Positions 19,442 through 29,522 of a stretch of DNA of 64,000 bases are shown piece after piece (within the stretch, counting starts at the first letter, position 1; every line of letters begins with the position of its first letter). This DNA is from Streptococcus canis (GTDB lineage: Bacteria; Bacillota; Bacilli; Lactobacillales; Streptococcaceae): the NCBI RefSeq assembly GCF_900636575.1, contig NZ_LR134293.1, forward strand, positions 1,117,501 through 1,181,500, given 5' to 3'. The position numbers and the translations under genes were made by a program. The notes under the pieces were generated by a model. The model made no database searches. It was not told where the DNA came from and saw nothing but the letters and a program-made list of their open reading frames with translations.

Positions 19442-20368
19442 ATGGAGAAAAAGAAAAAAGTCAAAAAGGTTAATGTTAGAACTTTTGATCGAAAAACCAA
19501 TGCTATCTTTAATATTCTGATTGGTCTTTTTGCCATCTCTTGTATCATTCCTTTTATCTTTGTGATTATTATTTCGTTTACAGATGAAAGTTACTTGATT
19601 AACCATGGTTATAGTTTTTTTCCGACAGCTTGGTCCACAGACGCTTACCATTATATTTTACAAGGGGCCATGTCACAGAGGATTATGAAATCATTTGGGG
19701 TATCTGTTTTTATCACAGTGGTGGGAACCTTTATTAACACAACCATGACCTCAACCTATGCTTATGCTATTTCAAGGCCTTATTTCCCTTATAGACGCTT
19801 TTTCACGGTCTATGCTCTCATTACCATGCTGTTTGCACCAGGGCTGGTTGCCAATTACTTGGTGGTCAGCAATTTACTGCAATTGAAAGATACGGTTTGG
19901 GCTTTGATTTTACCAATGGCTCTGGGGCCATTTGGCATTTTGGTCATGAGAACCTTCTTTAAAAAGACGGTTCCAGATAGTATTATTGAATCAGCTCGTA
20001 TGGATGGGGCTAGTGAATGGATGATTTTTATGAAAATTGTTCTGCCCTTGGCTGTTCCAGGGATTGCCACCATCAGTTTATTTTCTGCCTTGACTTATTG
20101 GAATGACTGGTTCAATGCTTTGTTGTATGTGCAAAGTGAGAGTCTTTACCCAATGCAATACTTGTTAATGAAAATTCAGAGCAACTTACAGGCCTTGGCA
20201 CAAAATGCCGGTATGAGTGCACAGATGGCAGATAGCCTAGCATCCTTGCCAAAAGAATCTGTTCGCATGGCTATTGTGGTCATTGCAACCTTACCAATTG
20301 CCCTAACGTATCCTTTTTTCCAAAAATATTTTGTCGGTGGTTTGACCATTGGTGGGGTAAAGGAATAG
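19442..20368 (+). CDS. ABC sugar importer permease, YtcP/MalG type
   Basis: A 308-residue membrane protein with six helices and the EAA loop IESARMDGASEWMIFMKIVLPL. It starts 9 nt after the first permease gene, preceded by AGGAGG. The C-terminus YFVGGLTIGGVKE is typical of MalG-like partners. It forms the translocation pore with the preceding permease. Confidence 0.92.
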   Translation: MEKKKKVKKVNVRTFDRKTNAIFNILIGLFAISCIIPFIFVIIISFTDESYLINHGYSFFPTAWSTDAYHYILQGAMSQRIMKSFGVSVFITVVGTFINTTMTSTYAYAISRPYFPYRRFFTVYALITMLFAPGLVANYLVVSNLLQLKDTVWALILPMALGPFGILVMRTFFKKTVPDSIIESARMDGASEWMIFMKIVLPLAVPGIATISLFSALTYWNDWFNALLYVQSESLYPMQYLLMKIQSNLQALAQNAGMSAQMADSLASLPKESVRMAIVVIATLPIALTYPFFQKYFVGGLTIGGVKE

Positions 20369-20448
20369 GACTTAAGAAACTGGTCACAAGACCAGCTCTT
20401 ATCGAATCATTAGTAACAAAAGAAAAAATTTTTTAGGAGGCTTCACTT

Positions 20449-21894
20449 ATGAAAAAGTGGCAAAAAATCGTGTGTGTGACTGGGACTGTCCTTGCGGCAT
20501 CTAGTTTAGCAGCCTGCGGAAGCAAATCAGCATCGAAGGACAGTGATGTCAAATTATTGATGTACCAAGTAGGTGAAAAACCTGATAACTTCGATGAATT
20601 GATGACAATCGCTAACAAGCGTATCAAGGAAAAAACAGGCGCAACGGTTGACCTTCAGTACATTGGTTGGGGCGACTGGGACGATAAAATGAGTACTATC
20701 ATTGCCTCTGGTGAAAACTACGACATTGCTTTTGCCAATAACTATGTGGTCAATGCTCAAAAAGGAGCCTTTGCTGATTTGACAACATTAATGCCAAAAT
20801 ATGCGAAGAAAACTTATAAAAACTTAGACCCAGCCTACATTAAAGGAAATACGATTGACGGCAAACTTTATGCCTTCCCAGTAGATGCCAACGTCTATGC
20901 CCAACAAATGTTGTCTTTCAATAAAGAATTAGTGGATAAATATGGCCTTGATATTTCAAATATCAACTCCTATGCTGAGGCTGAAAATGTCTTGAAACAA
21001 TTCCACGAAAAAGAACCAAACACAGCAGCTTTTGCCATTGGTCAAGTCTTTAGCATGTCAGGTGATTACGATTACCCATTGACTAAAAATCAGCCGTTCG
21101 CGGTTAAAATTGATGAAGGTAAGCCAACCATCATTAATCAATATGAAGATGAATCCTTTAAAGATAACCTCCGCTTGATGCACAAATGGTATCAAGAAGG
21201 TTTGATTCCAACAGATGCAGCGACCAATACAGAAGGCTACCCTCTAGAAGGAAACACTTGGTTCATGCGTGAAGAAACCCAAGGTCCTATGGACTACGGC
21301 GATACTATCTTGACTAATGCTGCTGGTAAAGACATTGTGTCTCGGCCATTGACTAAACCGTTAAAAACCACATCACAAGCCCAAATGGCAAACTTTGTAG
21401 TGTCAAACGTGTCTAAAAATAAGGAAAAAGCAGTTGAAGTCCTTTCTCTTCTTAATAGTGATCCTGAATTACTCAATGGCCTTGTTTACGGTGTTGAGGG
21501 CAAAGCTTGGGAAAAAACAGGCGACAAGAAAATCAAATTGCTTGATGGCTACCAACCAAAAATGCACATGGGTGCTTGGAACACTGGTAACAACAAAATT
21601 CTTTATACTCAAGAATCCATCACAGATGATATGATTACCAAACGTGACCAATCGATTAAAGATGCTAAAGAATCTCCAATCCTTGGGTTCACGGTTAATA
21701 CTAAATCTATCAAAACTGAGTTGTCAAATATCTCAAACGTAATGAACCGTTATAAAGCAAGTATCAATACTGGTACAGTGGATCCTGACGAAGCCCTTCC
21801 AAAACTTCTTGCAGACCTCAAAGGTGCTGGTTGGGACAAGGTGCAAAAAGAAGTTCAAAAACAATTGGACGATTTTGTAGCTAAAGACAAGTAA
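20449..21894 (+). CDS. Sugar-binding lipoprotein of the ABC importer
   Basis: A 481-residue extracellular solute-binding protein. A signal peptide ends in the lipobox LAAC with lipidated Cys23. The mature part has the size and fold expected of large CUT1 oligosaccharide binders (LplA/YtcQ group). A DUF3502-like C-terminal region is plausible, but I cannot confirm it. It captures the oligosaccharide at the cell surface for the two permeases. The likely ligand is an N-glycan fragment, inferred only from the surrounding mannosidases. A terminator follows. Confidence 0.9.
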   Translation: MKKWQKIVCVTGTVLAASSLAACGSKSASKDSDVKLLMYQVGEKPDNFDELMTIANKRIKEKTGATVDLQYIGWGDWDDKMSTIIASGENYDIAFANNYVVNAQKGAFADLTTLMPKYAKKTYKNLDPAYIKGNTIDGKLYAFPVDANVYAQQMLSFNKELVDKYGLDISNINSYAEAENVLKQFHEKEPNTAAFAIGQVFSMSGDYDYPLTKNQPFAVKIDEGKPTIINQYEDESFKDNLRLMHKWYQEGLIPTDAATNTEGYPLEGNTWFMREETQGPMDYGDTILTNAAGKDIVSRPLTKPLKTTSQAQMANFVVSNVSKNKEKAVEVLSLLNSDPELLNGLVYGVEGKAWEKTGDKKIKLLDGYQPKMHMGAWNTGNNKILYTQESITDDMITKRDQSIKDAKESPILGFTVNTKSIKTELSNISNVMNRYKASINTGTVDPDEALPKLLADLKGAGWDKVQKEVQKQLDDFVAKDK

Positions 21895-21921
21895 GGAATC
21901 CGTTTTCCTGATTATAAGTTG

Positions 21922-21953
21922 AGGGCTGAGGGAGTGACCCTTGGCCCTTTTTA
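21922..21953 (+). terminator. Terminator of the importer operon
   Basis: An 11-bp stem with two G-T pairs (AGGGCTGAGGG with CCCTTGGCCCT) is followed by a short T run. Confidence 0.65.
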
Positions 21954-22023
21954 TCTGAAAGGTAGCTTGTTAAAAGAGACTAATAATGACAAGTAGCAGA
22001 GTTAGTGCTAGCTTGATTAAATG

Positions 22024-22063
22024 ATTAAAGCGGTTTCCCAAAGTTTACAAATTATGCTATATT
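22024..22063 (+). promoter_or_regulatory. Promoter and possible cre site of the yesL-kinase operon
   Basis: The -10 is TATATT (22058-22063) with the extension TGC just before it, and a weak -35 TTCCCA lies at 22035-22040. TTAAAGCGGTTTCC near 22025 matches a cre site at 12 of 14 positions. Confidence 0.4.
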
Positions 22064-22149
22064 AAGAGAGTCTAATCTATTAGTCAGAAGAACAGTGCCT
22101 AAGTAGCTAAAACTAGTCTTGTAACTGTTAGTAAGAAGAGGAAGATCTT

Positions 22150-22755
22150 ATGAATGGAATTGAAAAAGCCTGTTTTCTAATTTGGAAAATGATTCAACTG
22201 ACCCTCATTTTTCATCTTTTGTCCTTAGCTGGACTGATTATGTTTGGGGTGGGGCCTGCCTGGCAAACTATTGTCACCCTCTTTTTAGAAACTAGTCAAG
22301 AGGAGAAACACTATTCCTTAAGACGGGCTTTTCATCTTTGGAAGTCCTCTTTTAAACAAGCCAACATCAGCTTTTGGCTTTTTGGAGTTAGTCTCGCTTT
22401 TTTAAGTACCAATTTGCATTGGGCGGTGCAATTTCAATCCCTTTTTTGGTTTATCATTTCATTTCTGATTTTGATAGCCATGATTTGGTTGAGCATGACC
22501 TATTGCTACATGACCTTTTACGAGGTTATTTATGCCATTCGGTTGTGGGAAAACATCAAATTAGCCTTTATCAGTGTTTTCCTTAGTTTTAAAGATTTTT
22601 TGCTGATGTTTGCAGTTTTACTGGGAACTGCCTTAGTGACATGGCAATACAAGGGGTTATTTCTTTTTTTAAGCTTTGGCGCTCTGGTCTTTTTATTGGA
22701 TCTTGTGACCAGATCCAATCGTCAGTTGGTAGATGGAGTGATTGATGACCATTAA
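22150..22755 (+). CDS. YesL-like DUF624 membrane protein
   Basis: A 201-residue protein with about five hydrophobic helices, of the YesL/DUF624 family. In B. subtilis and streptococci this family sits beside YesM/YesN two-component systems and sugar ABC genes. Its role is unknown, though an accessory role in sensing or transport is often suggested. Its end overlaps the start of the kinase gene by 11 nt, so the two are translationally coupled. Confidence 0.85.
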   Translation: MNGIEKACFLIWKMIQLTLIFHLLSLAGLIMFGVGPAWQTIVTLFLETSQEEKHYSLRRAFHLWKSSFKQANISFWLFGVSLAFLSTNLHWAVQFQSLFWFIISFLILIAMIWLSMTYCYMTFYEVIYAIRLWENIKLAFISVFLSFKDFLLMFAVLLGTALVTWQYKGLFLFLSFGALVFLLDLVTRSNRQLVDGVIDDH

Positions 22756-24469
22756 AACGTTGGGAAAGTATGTGACCGACTATTTTAAGCAAGGCTTTTT
22801 GATTAATCGGCTGATGACATTATATAGCCTGTTAATTGTAAGTTTTTTCACTTTGGCAGCTATTGGCTTGAGCAGTTATTCTATCAGTAATACGTATAAA
22901 AGAGTGGATACTGAGGCGCAGATGCGACTGGAGGATACTTTAAGCAAGTTGCAGTCCCAAAATTATATTACCCTACGGGTTTTAGAGCAGTTGGTTGGCC
23001 GTTCAGAAGATTATCGTAACCTCTATCAATACATGATGTTAACCCCAAACCAGTATTTTTCAAAAGTTTTTGAAGACTGGGAAAAAGGAAAAGACACGGT
23101 CCTATTTTCAGAAGAGGTGAGACGACTCTTTGACTTGTACCCTGATTTGATTTCCATAAGCTTGTTGCTAGATGACAGTAGTGCTTACCTGTACGCTGAT
23201 AGGGCCATTAAGACAGGGCGTCTCCTGTATGGCAAACCAGATAAGTTAAGAGGCAATTTTCTGGTTCGTTCTATTCGAAACCCTGAGTCAGGAGATGTGA
23301 CTGGCCGTCTTTACCTGACTTTTAATGAGCCAACTACTGTCATAAGGCCGCAAGAAAATCATTATTTAGCTAGTTTTGCCTTTGATTATTATGGCCGTAA
23401 ACTTTTTTGTCAAGGGGGCAAGGGATTCCCCCATTTGGAAGCAGATATGAGGCAGGCCATTAAGGCTGAACAAGCAATCGATCTGAGTAGTCTTAATAAG
23501 GCCTATAAGATTCAATACAACCGTTCAGGGGACTTACTTGCCTATGTGGCCATCAAGAAGTCTTACTTGTTACTGGAAGCTGTCCGAACAGTTTTAATGT
23601 ACAGCTGTTGTTCACTGTTATTGGCTTGGTTATTATTACAACTCCTCTTTAGAGTTTTTCGAAATTACATCAAGCAGGTTTCTGAGATTACAGATACCAT
23701 TGAAATGGTTGCAGCAGGAGACCTGTCTTTAACCATCGACAACAGCCATATGGAATTGGAATTGTACCATATTTCGGAAGCCATTAATCAGATGTTGGCC
23801 AGTATTAAAGCTTATATTGATGAGGTTTACGTGTTAGAGGTGGAGCAGCGAAATGCCCAAATGAGAGCCCTGCAATCTCAAATAAACCCTCACTTTTTAT
23901 ACAATACCCTAGAATATATTCGGATGTACGCCCTTAGTTGCCAACAAGAAGAGCTGGCAGATGTCATCTATGCTTTTGCTAGTTTGCTGCGTAACAATAT
24001 CAGTCAGGACAAGATGACAACTCTTAAAGAAGAATTGGCTTTTTGTGAAAAATACATTTACCTCTACCAAATGCGTTACCCAGATAGCTTTGCCTACCAT
24101 GTCAAAATTGATGAAAGTCTTGCTAACATAGAAATTCCTAAATTTGTCATTCAACCTCTCGTTGAAAATTATTTTGTTCATGGCATTGATTATAACCGTC
24201 ACGATAATGCCTTGAGCATCAAGGCTTTGGATGAAACAGACCATTTCTTGATACAGATTCTTGATAATGGACGCGGGATTAGCCAAGAGCGTTTGCTAGC
24301 TCTAGAAAAAAACCTACAAGAGCAAAAAACAACAGGCAATAGCTCTATTGGCTTGCAAAATGTTTATCTCCGTCTTTTCCATCATTTTCGAGATAGGGTT
24401 TCTTGGTCCATGGCAGGGGGGTCAACTGGTGGCTTTATCATTCAAATTAGGATTAGAAAGGACACTTGA
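22745..24469 (+). CDS. YesM-type sensor histidine kinase
   Basis: A 574-residue membrane kinase. A first helix (about 20-40) is followed by an extracellular sensor of about 235 residues, a second helix (about 280-300) and a HAMP domain. The phosphorylated His383 lies in SQINPHFLYNTLEYIRM, and the ATP site includes IQPLVENYFVHGI and ILDNGRGI. This HPK7/YesM group typically senses extracellular sugars or associates with binding lipoproteins. An ATG at 22745 is preferred over TTG at 22742. The regulator gene starts within its stop codon (TGATG). Confidence 0.92.
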   Translation: MTIKTLGKYVTDYFKQGFLINRLMTLYSLLIVSFFTLAAIGLSSYSISNTYKRVDTEAQMRLEDTLSKLQSQNYITLRVLEQLVGRSEDYRNLYQYMMLTPNQYFSKVFEDWEKGKDTVLFSEEVRRLFDLYPDLISISLLLDDSSAYLYADRAIKTGRLLYGKPDKLRGNFLVRSIRNPESGDVTGRLYLTFNEPTTVIRPQENHYLASFAFDYYGRKLFCQGGKGFPHLEADMRQAIKAEQAIDLSSLNKAYKIQYNRSGDLLAYVAIKKSYLLLEAVRTVLMYSCCSLLLAWLLLQLLFRVFRNYIKQVSEITDTIEMVAAGDLSLTIDNSHMELELYHISEAINQMLASIKAYIDEVYVLEVEQRNAQMRALQSQINPHFLYNTLEYIRMYALSCQQEELADVIYAFASLLRNNISQDKMTTLKEELAFCEKYIYLYQMRYPDSFAYHVKIDESLANIEIPKFVIQPLVENYFVHGIDYNRHDNALSIKALDETDHFLIQILDNGRGISQERLLALEKNLQEQKTTGNSSIGLQNVYLRLFHHFRDRVSWSMAGGSTGGFIIQIRIRKDT

Positions 24470-25953
24470 TGTATAAGGTACTATTAGTTGACGATGAATA
24501 CATGATTTTACAAGGGCTCACCATGATTATTGATTGGCAGGCACTTGGATTTGAAGTGGTTCAAACAGCAAAATCAGGTAAGGAGGCTCTCTCTTATTTG
24601 GCTCAAAACCCTGTGGATGTCATGATTTCAGATGTCAATATGCCTGGAATGACAGGTTTGGACTTAATTGAAGCAGCTAAAACCTATCACCCCCAGCTAC
24701 AAACCTTGATTTTATCAGGCTATCAGGAATTTTCCTATGTGCAAAAGGCTATGGAATTAGAGACCAAGGGGTATTTGTTAAAACCTGTGGATAAGGCAGA
24801 ATTACAGGCTAAGATGAAACAATTTAAGGACTTATTGGATGCGCAACAGGCAGAGTCGCTGCGTCAAGAAGCCTATCATGACAGCCTTTTGACCCTTTGG
24901 CTTACAGATGAATTGAATGAGAAAGAATTTCAGCAATTAAGTCAAGGATTGCCAGCAGCTGCTTTAACTGGTTTTACAGTGCTGTATTTGGACTGTCAAG
25001 AGTGGCAAACAGCCATTGACACTTATTTTAAACAAGAAGGACAGCCTTTTTACCTCAAAAAAGAGGAAGACAAAAAGCTTTATCTAGCTGTCTTACTTGG
25101 GAAAGCCAGCCGTGCCAAGGCTTTTACCAATGAGTTGCAAGTCCGATTGGCAAGGACCATTAACCAAATCATTTTGGGGGAAACAGTTGATGATTGGGAA
25201 AATGTTTATGAAAGCTACAATCAGGTGCGCAAGAGCCTTTTTTACAACAGTAAAATGTCATCGGCTAGAATAAAGGGGGGTCAAAAAATTGAACTTCCGG
25301 AGTCTCGTTTGCAGTTTTTTGCCTTTAACAAGGCGTTGATGATAGGGGACGAACCTACAATCTTGTCTAAATTAGAAGCCATTTTTGATGAGATGAAGAC
25401 TTTGAATTTTTCACCAGAGGATGTCAAACACGTTTCCTTTTTACTCTTTTCTGACATTTACCGTCAATTTCCAATTTTGGATAAAATGACCTATCTGTCC
25501 ATGGTAAAAACCATTCATGACAGTCAATCCATTGATCGCATTTTGACTGAGCTAAAAAAAGTATTGGATCTCACCAATCAGAGTCATTCTCCTGAAAAAC
25601 GCTACTCCGACTTAGTCAGTGAAACCATTGATTGTATTCGCAAAGAATACCATCAAGAGTTGACCCTTAAAGCTATCGCAGATAGGTTACATGTCAATGG
25701 AGTTTATTTAGGACAATGTTTTAAAAACGAAACCGAACGCAGTTTTGCCCAATACCTAAATCACGTTAGAATTCAAAAAGCGCAGCAGTTATTGCTTTAC
25801 ACCAACAAAACTATCAATGAAATTGCTTATGAAACAGGCTATAATACCAATCATTATTTTATCAAGATGTTTAAAAAGTTGAATGGTTTATCGCCAAAAG
25901 AATTTCGAGACCGTTATAAGGATAACTACCAAGCCATTAAAGGCGACCAGTAA
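24469..25953 (+). CDS. YesN-type response regulator with AraC DNA-binding domain
   Basis: A 494-residue regulator. Receiver domain residues 1-125 contain phospho-acceptor Asp55 in MISDVNMPG and the conserved Lys of GYLLKPVDK. A long linker of about 250 residues follows. Residues 395-494 form an AraC helix-turn-helix pair (LKAIADRLHVNGVYLGQCFK, INEIAYETGYNTNHYFIKMF). It shares one base with the kinase stop codon. It is a good candidate activator of the ABC importer through the 21-bp direct repeats, and perhaps of the whole glycan locus. Confidence 0.93.
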   Translation: MYKVLLVDDEYMILQGLTMIIDWQALGFEVVQTAKSGKEALSYLAQNPVDVMISDVNMPGMTGLDLIEAAKTYHPQLQTLILSGYQEFSYVQKAMELETKGYLLKPVDKAELQAKMKQFKDLLDAQQAESLRQEAYHDSLLTLWLTDELNEKEFQQLSQGLPAAALTGFTVLYLDCQEWQTAIDTYFKQEGQPFYLKKEEDKKLYLAVLLGKASRAKAFTNELQVRLARTINQIILGETVDDWENVYESYNQVRKSLFYNSKMSSARIKGGQKIELPESRLQFFAFNKALMIGDEPTILSKLEAIFDEMKTLNFSPEDVKHVSFLLFSDIYRQFPILDKMTYLSMVKTIHDSQSIDRILTELKKVLDLTNQSHSPEKRYSDLVSETIDCIRKEYHQELTLKAIADRLHVNGVYLGQCFKNETERSFAQYLNHVRIQKAQQLLLYTNKTINEIAYETGYNTNHYFIKMFKKLNGLSPKEFRDRYKDNYQAIKGDQ

Positions 25954-25972
25954 CTTCAAACAGGAGACTTTT

Positions 25973-28900
25973 ATGAGACAAGCTAGCCAAGGAAAGTTAG
26001 TCAGAACCTATCAGTTTCACTATCTTTATCAAGAGGGGCGCAGGCAGCGATTTAACCAAGGCTGGCGTTTTCTTATGTCAGATGTGACGTGTGCTCAGAA
26101 CCCTTCCTTTGATGATTCGGACTGGCAGGAAATCAATTTACCGCATGATTTCAGTCTTACGCAGCCTTACACAAGAAATGGTGAGGCTGAAAGTGCCTAT
26201 AAACTAGGTGGTGTCGGTTGGTATCGCAACTATTTTGTGATAGATGATAGCTTGAGTTGTCGGCCTATCGAACTCACCTTTGAAGGGGCCTATATGGAAA
26301 CTGAGGTCTATGTTAATGGGCACTTTGTAGGCAAACACCTCAATGGTTATCAGGAATTTAGCTATGACATATCACAGTTTGTAAGAGTTGGGGCTGAAAA
26401 TCTTCTCGCTGTTCGGGTTGAAAACAAGGTTCCAAGTTCGCGTTGGTATTCAGGTAGTGGTCTTTATCGTGAAGTGAGTTTATCTGTCCTTCCCCAGCTT
26501 CATTTTGTGGCAGACCAGGTATCATTGACCTTGGCTAATACTGCTGTGCAGGAGAAGACACAAAAGAAAGTTGATTTACGCTTTGCTCTTAATCAGTCTA
26601 TTCAGACTTTTCACTACCAACTGAGTCTCTGTTTATGGGAACAATCACATCACTCCAAAAACAGGAAGCTCCTTTATCAACTGACAGAAGTATCTCTAGA
26701 TGAATTGGCTTTATCAAAACAGTATGGCCTTACACTGACTTTGGAAGAGCTCCAATTGTGGTCGCCAGATAATCCTCAACTCTACGATTTAGAACTCACT
26801 CTTTGCTATCAAGGTCAGGTCATTGATCGCTTTTCCCTTGAAACTGGTTTTCGTCAGCTTGCTTTTACGGCTAATCAGGGGCTTTTTGTGAACGGCAGAG
26901 CTGTCAAATTAAAGGGGGTCTGTCTGCATCATGACCAAGGAGGTCTAGGAGCCTGTGCTTACGAAGATGCCTTAGCTAGACAATTAGTCCTGTTGAAAGA
27001 CATGGGGGCTAATACCATTCGTAGCACCCATAACCCAAGTAGTCCCAAACTTAGGCAATTAGCCAATCGTCTTGGTTTTTTTGTGATTGAAGAAGCCTTT
27101 GACACTTGGACCTATGCCAAAAATGGAAATGTTAATGACTTTTCAAACTATTTTCATCAGGCTATAGGAACTGAAAATGCAAGCTATCTCCAAAGAGTGA
27201 GGTCACCTGAAACGAGTTGGGCCCAGTATAGTATTGAGGCCATGGTCTGGTCCGCAAAGAATGACCCGTCAGTGTTGATGTGGTCTATTGGTAATGAATT
27301 GATGGAAGGTTTTTCAGCCGATGTCAGTCATTACCCAGAGATAACAAGGCAAATTTGCCAATGGATTGCTGCTATTGACACCTCACGTCCCATTACCTTT
27401 GGGGATAATAAATTAAAAGATCCTAACTTCTGTTGGCATGAGGAAGTGTTGCAAATGGCAACGATTCTTAGTCGATTAGACCATCCTCAGGGACTAATTG
27501 GGTTAAACTATGCTAATGGAGAAGACTATGATAGGCTTCATGAGGAACACCCTGACTGGCTTTTGTATGGCTCTGAAACAGCCTCAGCCATTACTAGCAG
27601 GGCTTATTATAAAGAGAAACAAAAAGTTCTTGACTCAAGTTACCACTTGACCTCCTATGATCATGCTAAGGTTGACTGGGGTGCCTTTGCTAGCCAAGCT
27701 TGGTATGATACTATTACCCGTGATTTTGTTGCTGGCGAATGTGTTTGGACAGGCTTTGATTATTTAGGGGAGCCTACGCCTTGGAATAAGATTGACAGCG
27801 GTGCTGTAGGTCTTTGGCCCTCTCCTAAAAATGCCTATTTTGGTATTTTAGACACAGCAGGTTTTCCAAAAGATAGCTATTATTTTTACCAAAGTCAGTG
27901 GGCGCAGGGGCAGACCACCTTGCACCTGTTACCAATCTGGCGGAAGGAACAGCTCTGTTTTGATGAGCAGGGATTGGTGGAGGTTGTGGTTTATAGCAAT
28001 GCTGCTAGTGTTCAACTGATGTTTGAAGATGAGCAGGGCAACTTAACAGATTATGGGACAAAGGCATTTCAGACTCATAGCACCCCAACGGGGCATACTT
28101 ATCAACTTTACCAAGGAGCTGACGCTGCTAAGAATCCTCATGAGAACCTTTACCTTACTTGGCGAGTGCCCTATCAAAAAGGGTTGCTGAGGGCAGTAGC
28201 CTATGACATTTCTGGAAAAAATATTTCCAAAACCAGTGGACGTTCTCAAGTTAGAACTTATGGGTCAGTGGCGCAGCTATCTTGGCAAGCTTTTGAACCA
28301 CCTATTGACTCCCCTCAGGAATTGCTTTATTTGGACTTATCACTCTTGGATAGCCGAGGTGAGTTGGTCAGCCATGCTCAAGATTGGCTACAGGTTCAGG
28401 TAGAAGGACCAGCCCGTTTGTTGGCTCTTGATAACGGTAATCCTGCTGACCACACTCCTTATCAAGAGCTTCTGCGTCAGGCATATGGAGGAAAATTACT
28501 AGCCATTCTAGCCCTCACTGGAGAGGCAGGACGCATTAAGGTCACTGCAAAGGGGCCGCAGCAACTTAGCAGTGTTTTTCAAACACAAGTAGCCTACCGT
28601 GCCCCCCAAGAACGTGTATTGACACTACCTTTAGAGAAATATCAGTTTAAAAAGCGCCGACTGACAAGTCAACAAGGAGTTGGTCAATCTCGTCTAAAAA
28701 GCACACAATCCCTTTCCTATTTGGAGAACAAAAAAGACCAACAGAAAGCAGATAAGGTTGGGACCCCGCACATTCTTGTCACCAGTTACCAACACTATTT
28801 ATCTCTGCCTTTGCAGGTTTGTCCTCAGGCATTTGACTTTAAAAAAGGCGACGACATCTTCTTGCCTCAGTGGCTCCAAGTCAAAGATGCTCAAGGCTCT

Positions 28901-29392
28901 CTTGTAAAAAAAGCTTTTCCAGTGACATGGTGCCTAAAAGAGAAAACCTTTACCAAGCCTATTGTTGTCACGGGTTATGTTTCTTGTTTTGGTCAATCAA
29001 TGCCAGTTGAGGCAAGGCTTAACCTAGCACAAGCAGGCAAAAGACGGCACCAGAATCTCAGTTTAGTCGCCAAGCAATCCCTGATTACCACAAGTCAACA
29101 AAAGCTAACGTATTGCTACCAATATGATACGGTACAAGCCATAGGAGCCATGAGCTTGCAAAATCACACAGGCACCCCTCTTAGTGTGTCCGTGACAATC
29201 AGCTATGGGAGTCAGAGCTCTATTAAGCAAGAAACCTTGATGCTAGCTGATAGCCACTTGAGTCAGTTAGAAGAGGTTATTTTCTTCGATGATATGTTGA
29301 CTGTTTTGTATCTGGCAGTGACTCTTGAAGTCATTGAAGGACCTGACTTAACTGAAGACAGTATTCAAATTGGCCTTTGGGATTTGGCATAA
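25973..29392 (+). CDS. GH2 beta-galactosidase-type enzyme
   Basis: A 1139-residue protein of glycoside hydrolase family 2. The order is a jelly-roll sugar-binding domain (about 20-180), an Ig-like domain, and a catalytic TIM barrel with acid/base Glu442 in SIGNELMEG and probable nucleophile Glu535 in LLYGSETAS. C-terminal beta-rich domains follow (DUF4982 and Big/Ig-like types, by general layout). There is no signal peptide and no LPXTG, so it acts in the cytoplasm, unlike the surface BgaA of pneumococcus. The start at 25973 has CAGGAG 7 nt upstream. It is the last gene of the yesL-kinase-regulator operon. Beta-galactosidase is likely; beta-glucuronidase or beta-mannosidase cannot be excluded. 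Confidence 0.88.
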   Translation: MRQASQGKLVRTYQFHYLYQEGRRQRFNQGWRFLMSDVTCAQNPSFDDSDWQEINLPHDFSLTQPYTRNGEAESAYKLGGVGWYRNYFVIDDSLSCRPIELTFEGAYMETEVYVNGHFVGKHLNGYQEFSYDISQFVRVGAENLLAVRVENKVPSSRWYSGSGLYREVSLSVLPQLHFVADQVSLTLANTAVQEKTQKKVDLRFALNQSIQTFHYQLSLCLWEQSHHSKNRKLLYQLTEVSLDELALSKQYGLTLTLEELQLWSPDNPQLYDLELTLCYQGQVIDRFSLETGFRQLAFTANQGLFVNGRAVKLKGVCLHHDQGGLGACAYEDALARQLVLLKDMGANTIRSTHNPSSPKLRQLANRLGFFVIEEAFDTWTYAKNGNVNDFSNYFHQAIGTENASYLQRVRSPETSWAQYSIEAMVWSAKNDPSVLMWSIGNELMEGFSADVSHYPEITRQICQWIAAIDTSRPITFGDNKLKDPNFCWHEEVLQMATILSRLDHPQGLIGLNYANGEDYDRLHEEHPDWLLYGSETASAITSRAYYKEKQKVLDSSYHLTSYDHAKVDWGAFASQAWYDTITRDFVAGECVWTGFDYLGEPTPWNKIDSGAVGLWPSPKNAYFGILDTAGFPKDSYYFYQSQWAQGQTTLHLLPIWRKEQLCFDEQGLVEVVVYSNAASVQLMFEDEQGNLTDYGTKAFQTHSTPTGHTYQLYQGADAAKNPHENLYLTWRVPYQKGLLRAVAYDISGKNISKTSGRSQVRTYGSVAQLSWQAFEPPIDSPQELLYLDLSLLDSRGELVSHAQDWLQVQVEGPARLLALDNGNPADHTPYQELLRQAYGGKLLAILALTGEAGRIKVTAKGPQQLSSVFQTQVAYRAPQERVLTLPLEKYQFKKRRLTSQQGVGQSRLKSTQSLSYLENKKDQQKADKVGTPHILVTSYQHYLSLPLQVCPQAFDFKKGDDIFLPQWLQVKDAQGSLVKKAFPVTWCLKEKTFTKPIVVTGYVSCFGQSMPVEARLNLAQAGKRRHQNLSLVAKQSLITTSQQKLTYCYQYDTVQAIGAMSLQNHTGTPLSVSVTISYGSQSSIKQETLMLADSHLSQLEEVIFFDDMLTVLYLAVTLEVIEGPDLTEDSIQIGLWDLA

Positions 29393-29522
29393 GTAGAAGA
29401 AAACTTCTTTGGCACCAAGTCTGATGAATTCTGTAAAAAAAGGTATAATAAAAAACAAAAAGGCGTGCTTTATTATGTGAAAGGCGCCTTTAAAAGGTTG
29501 AAATGGAAGGTGAAATTACCAA

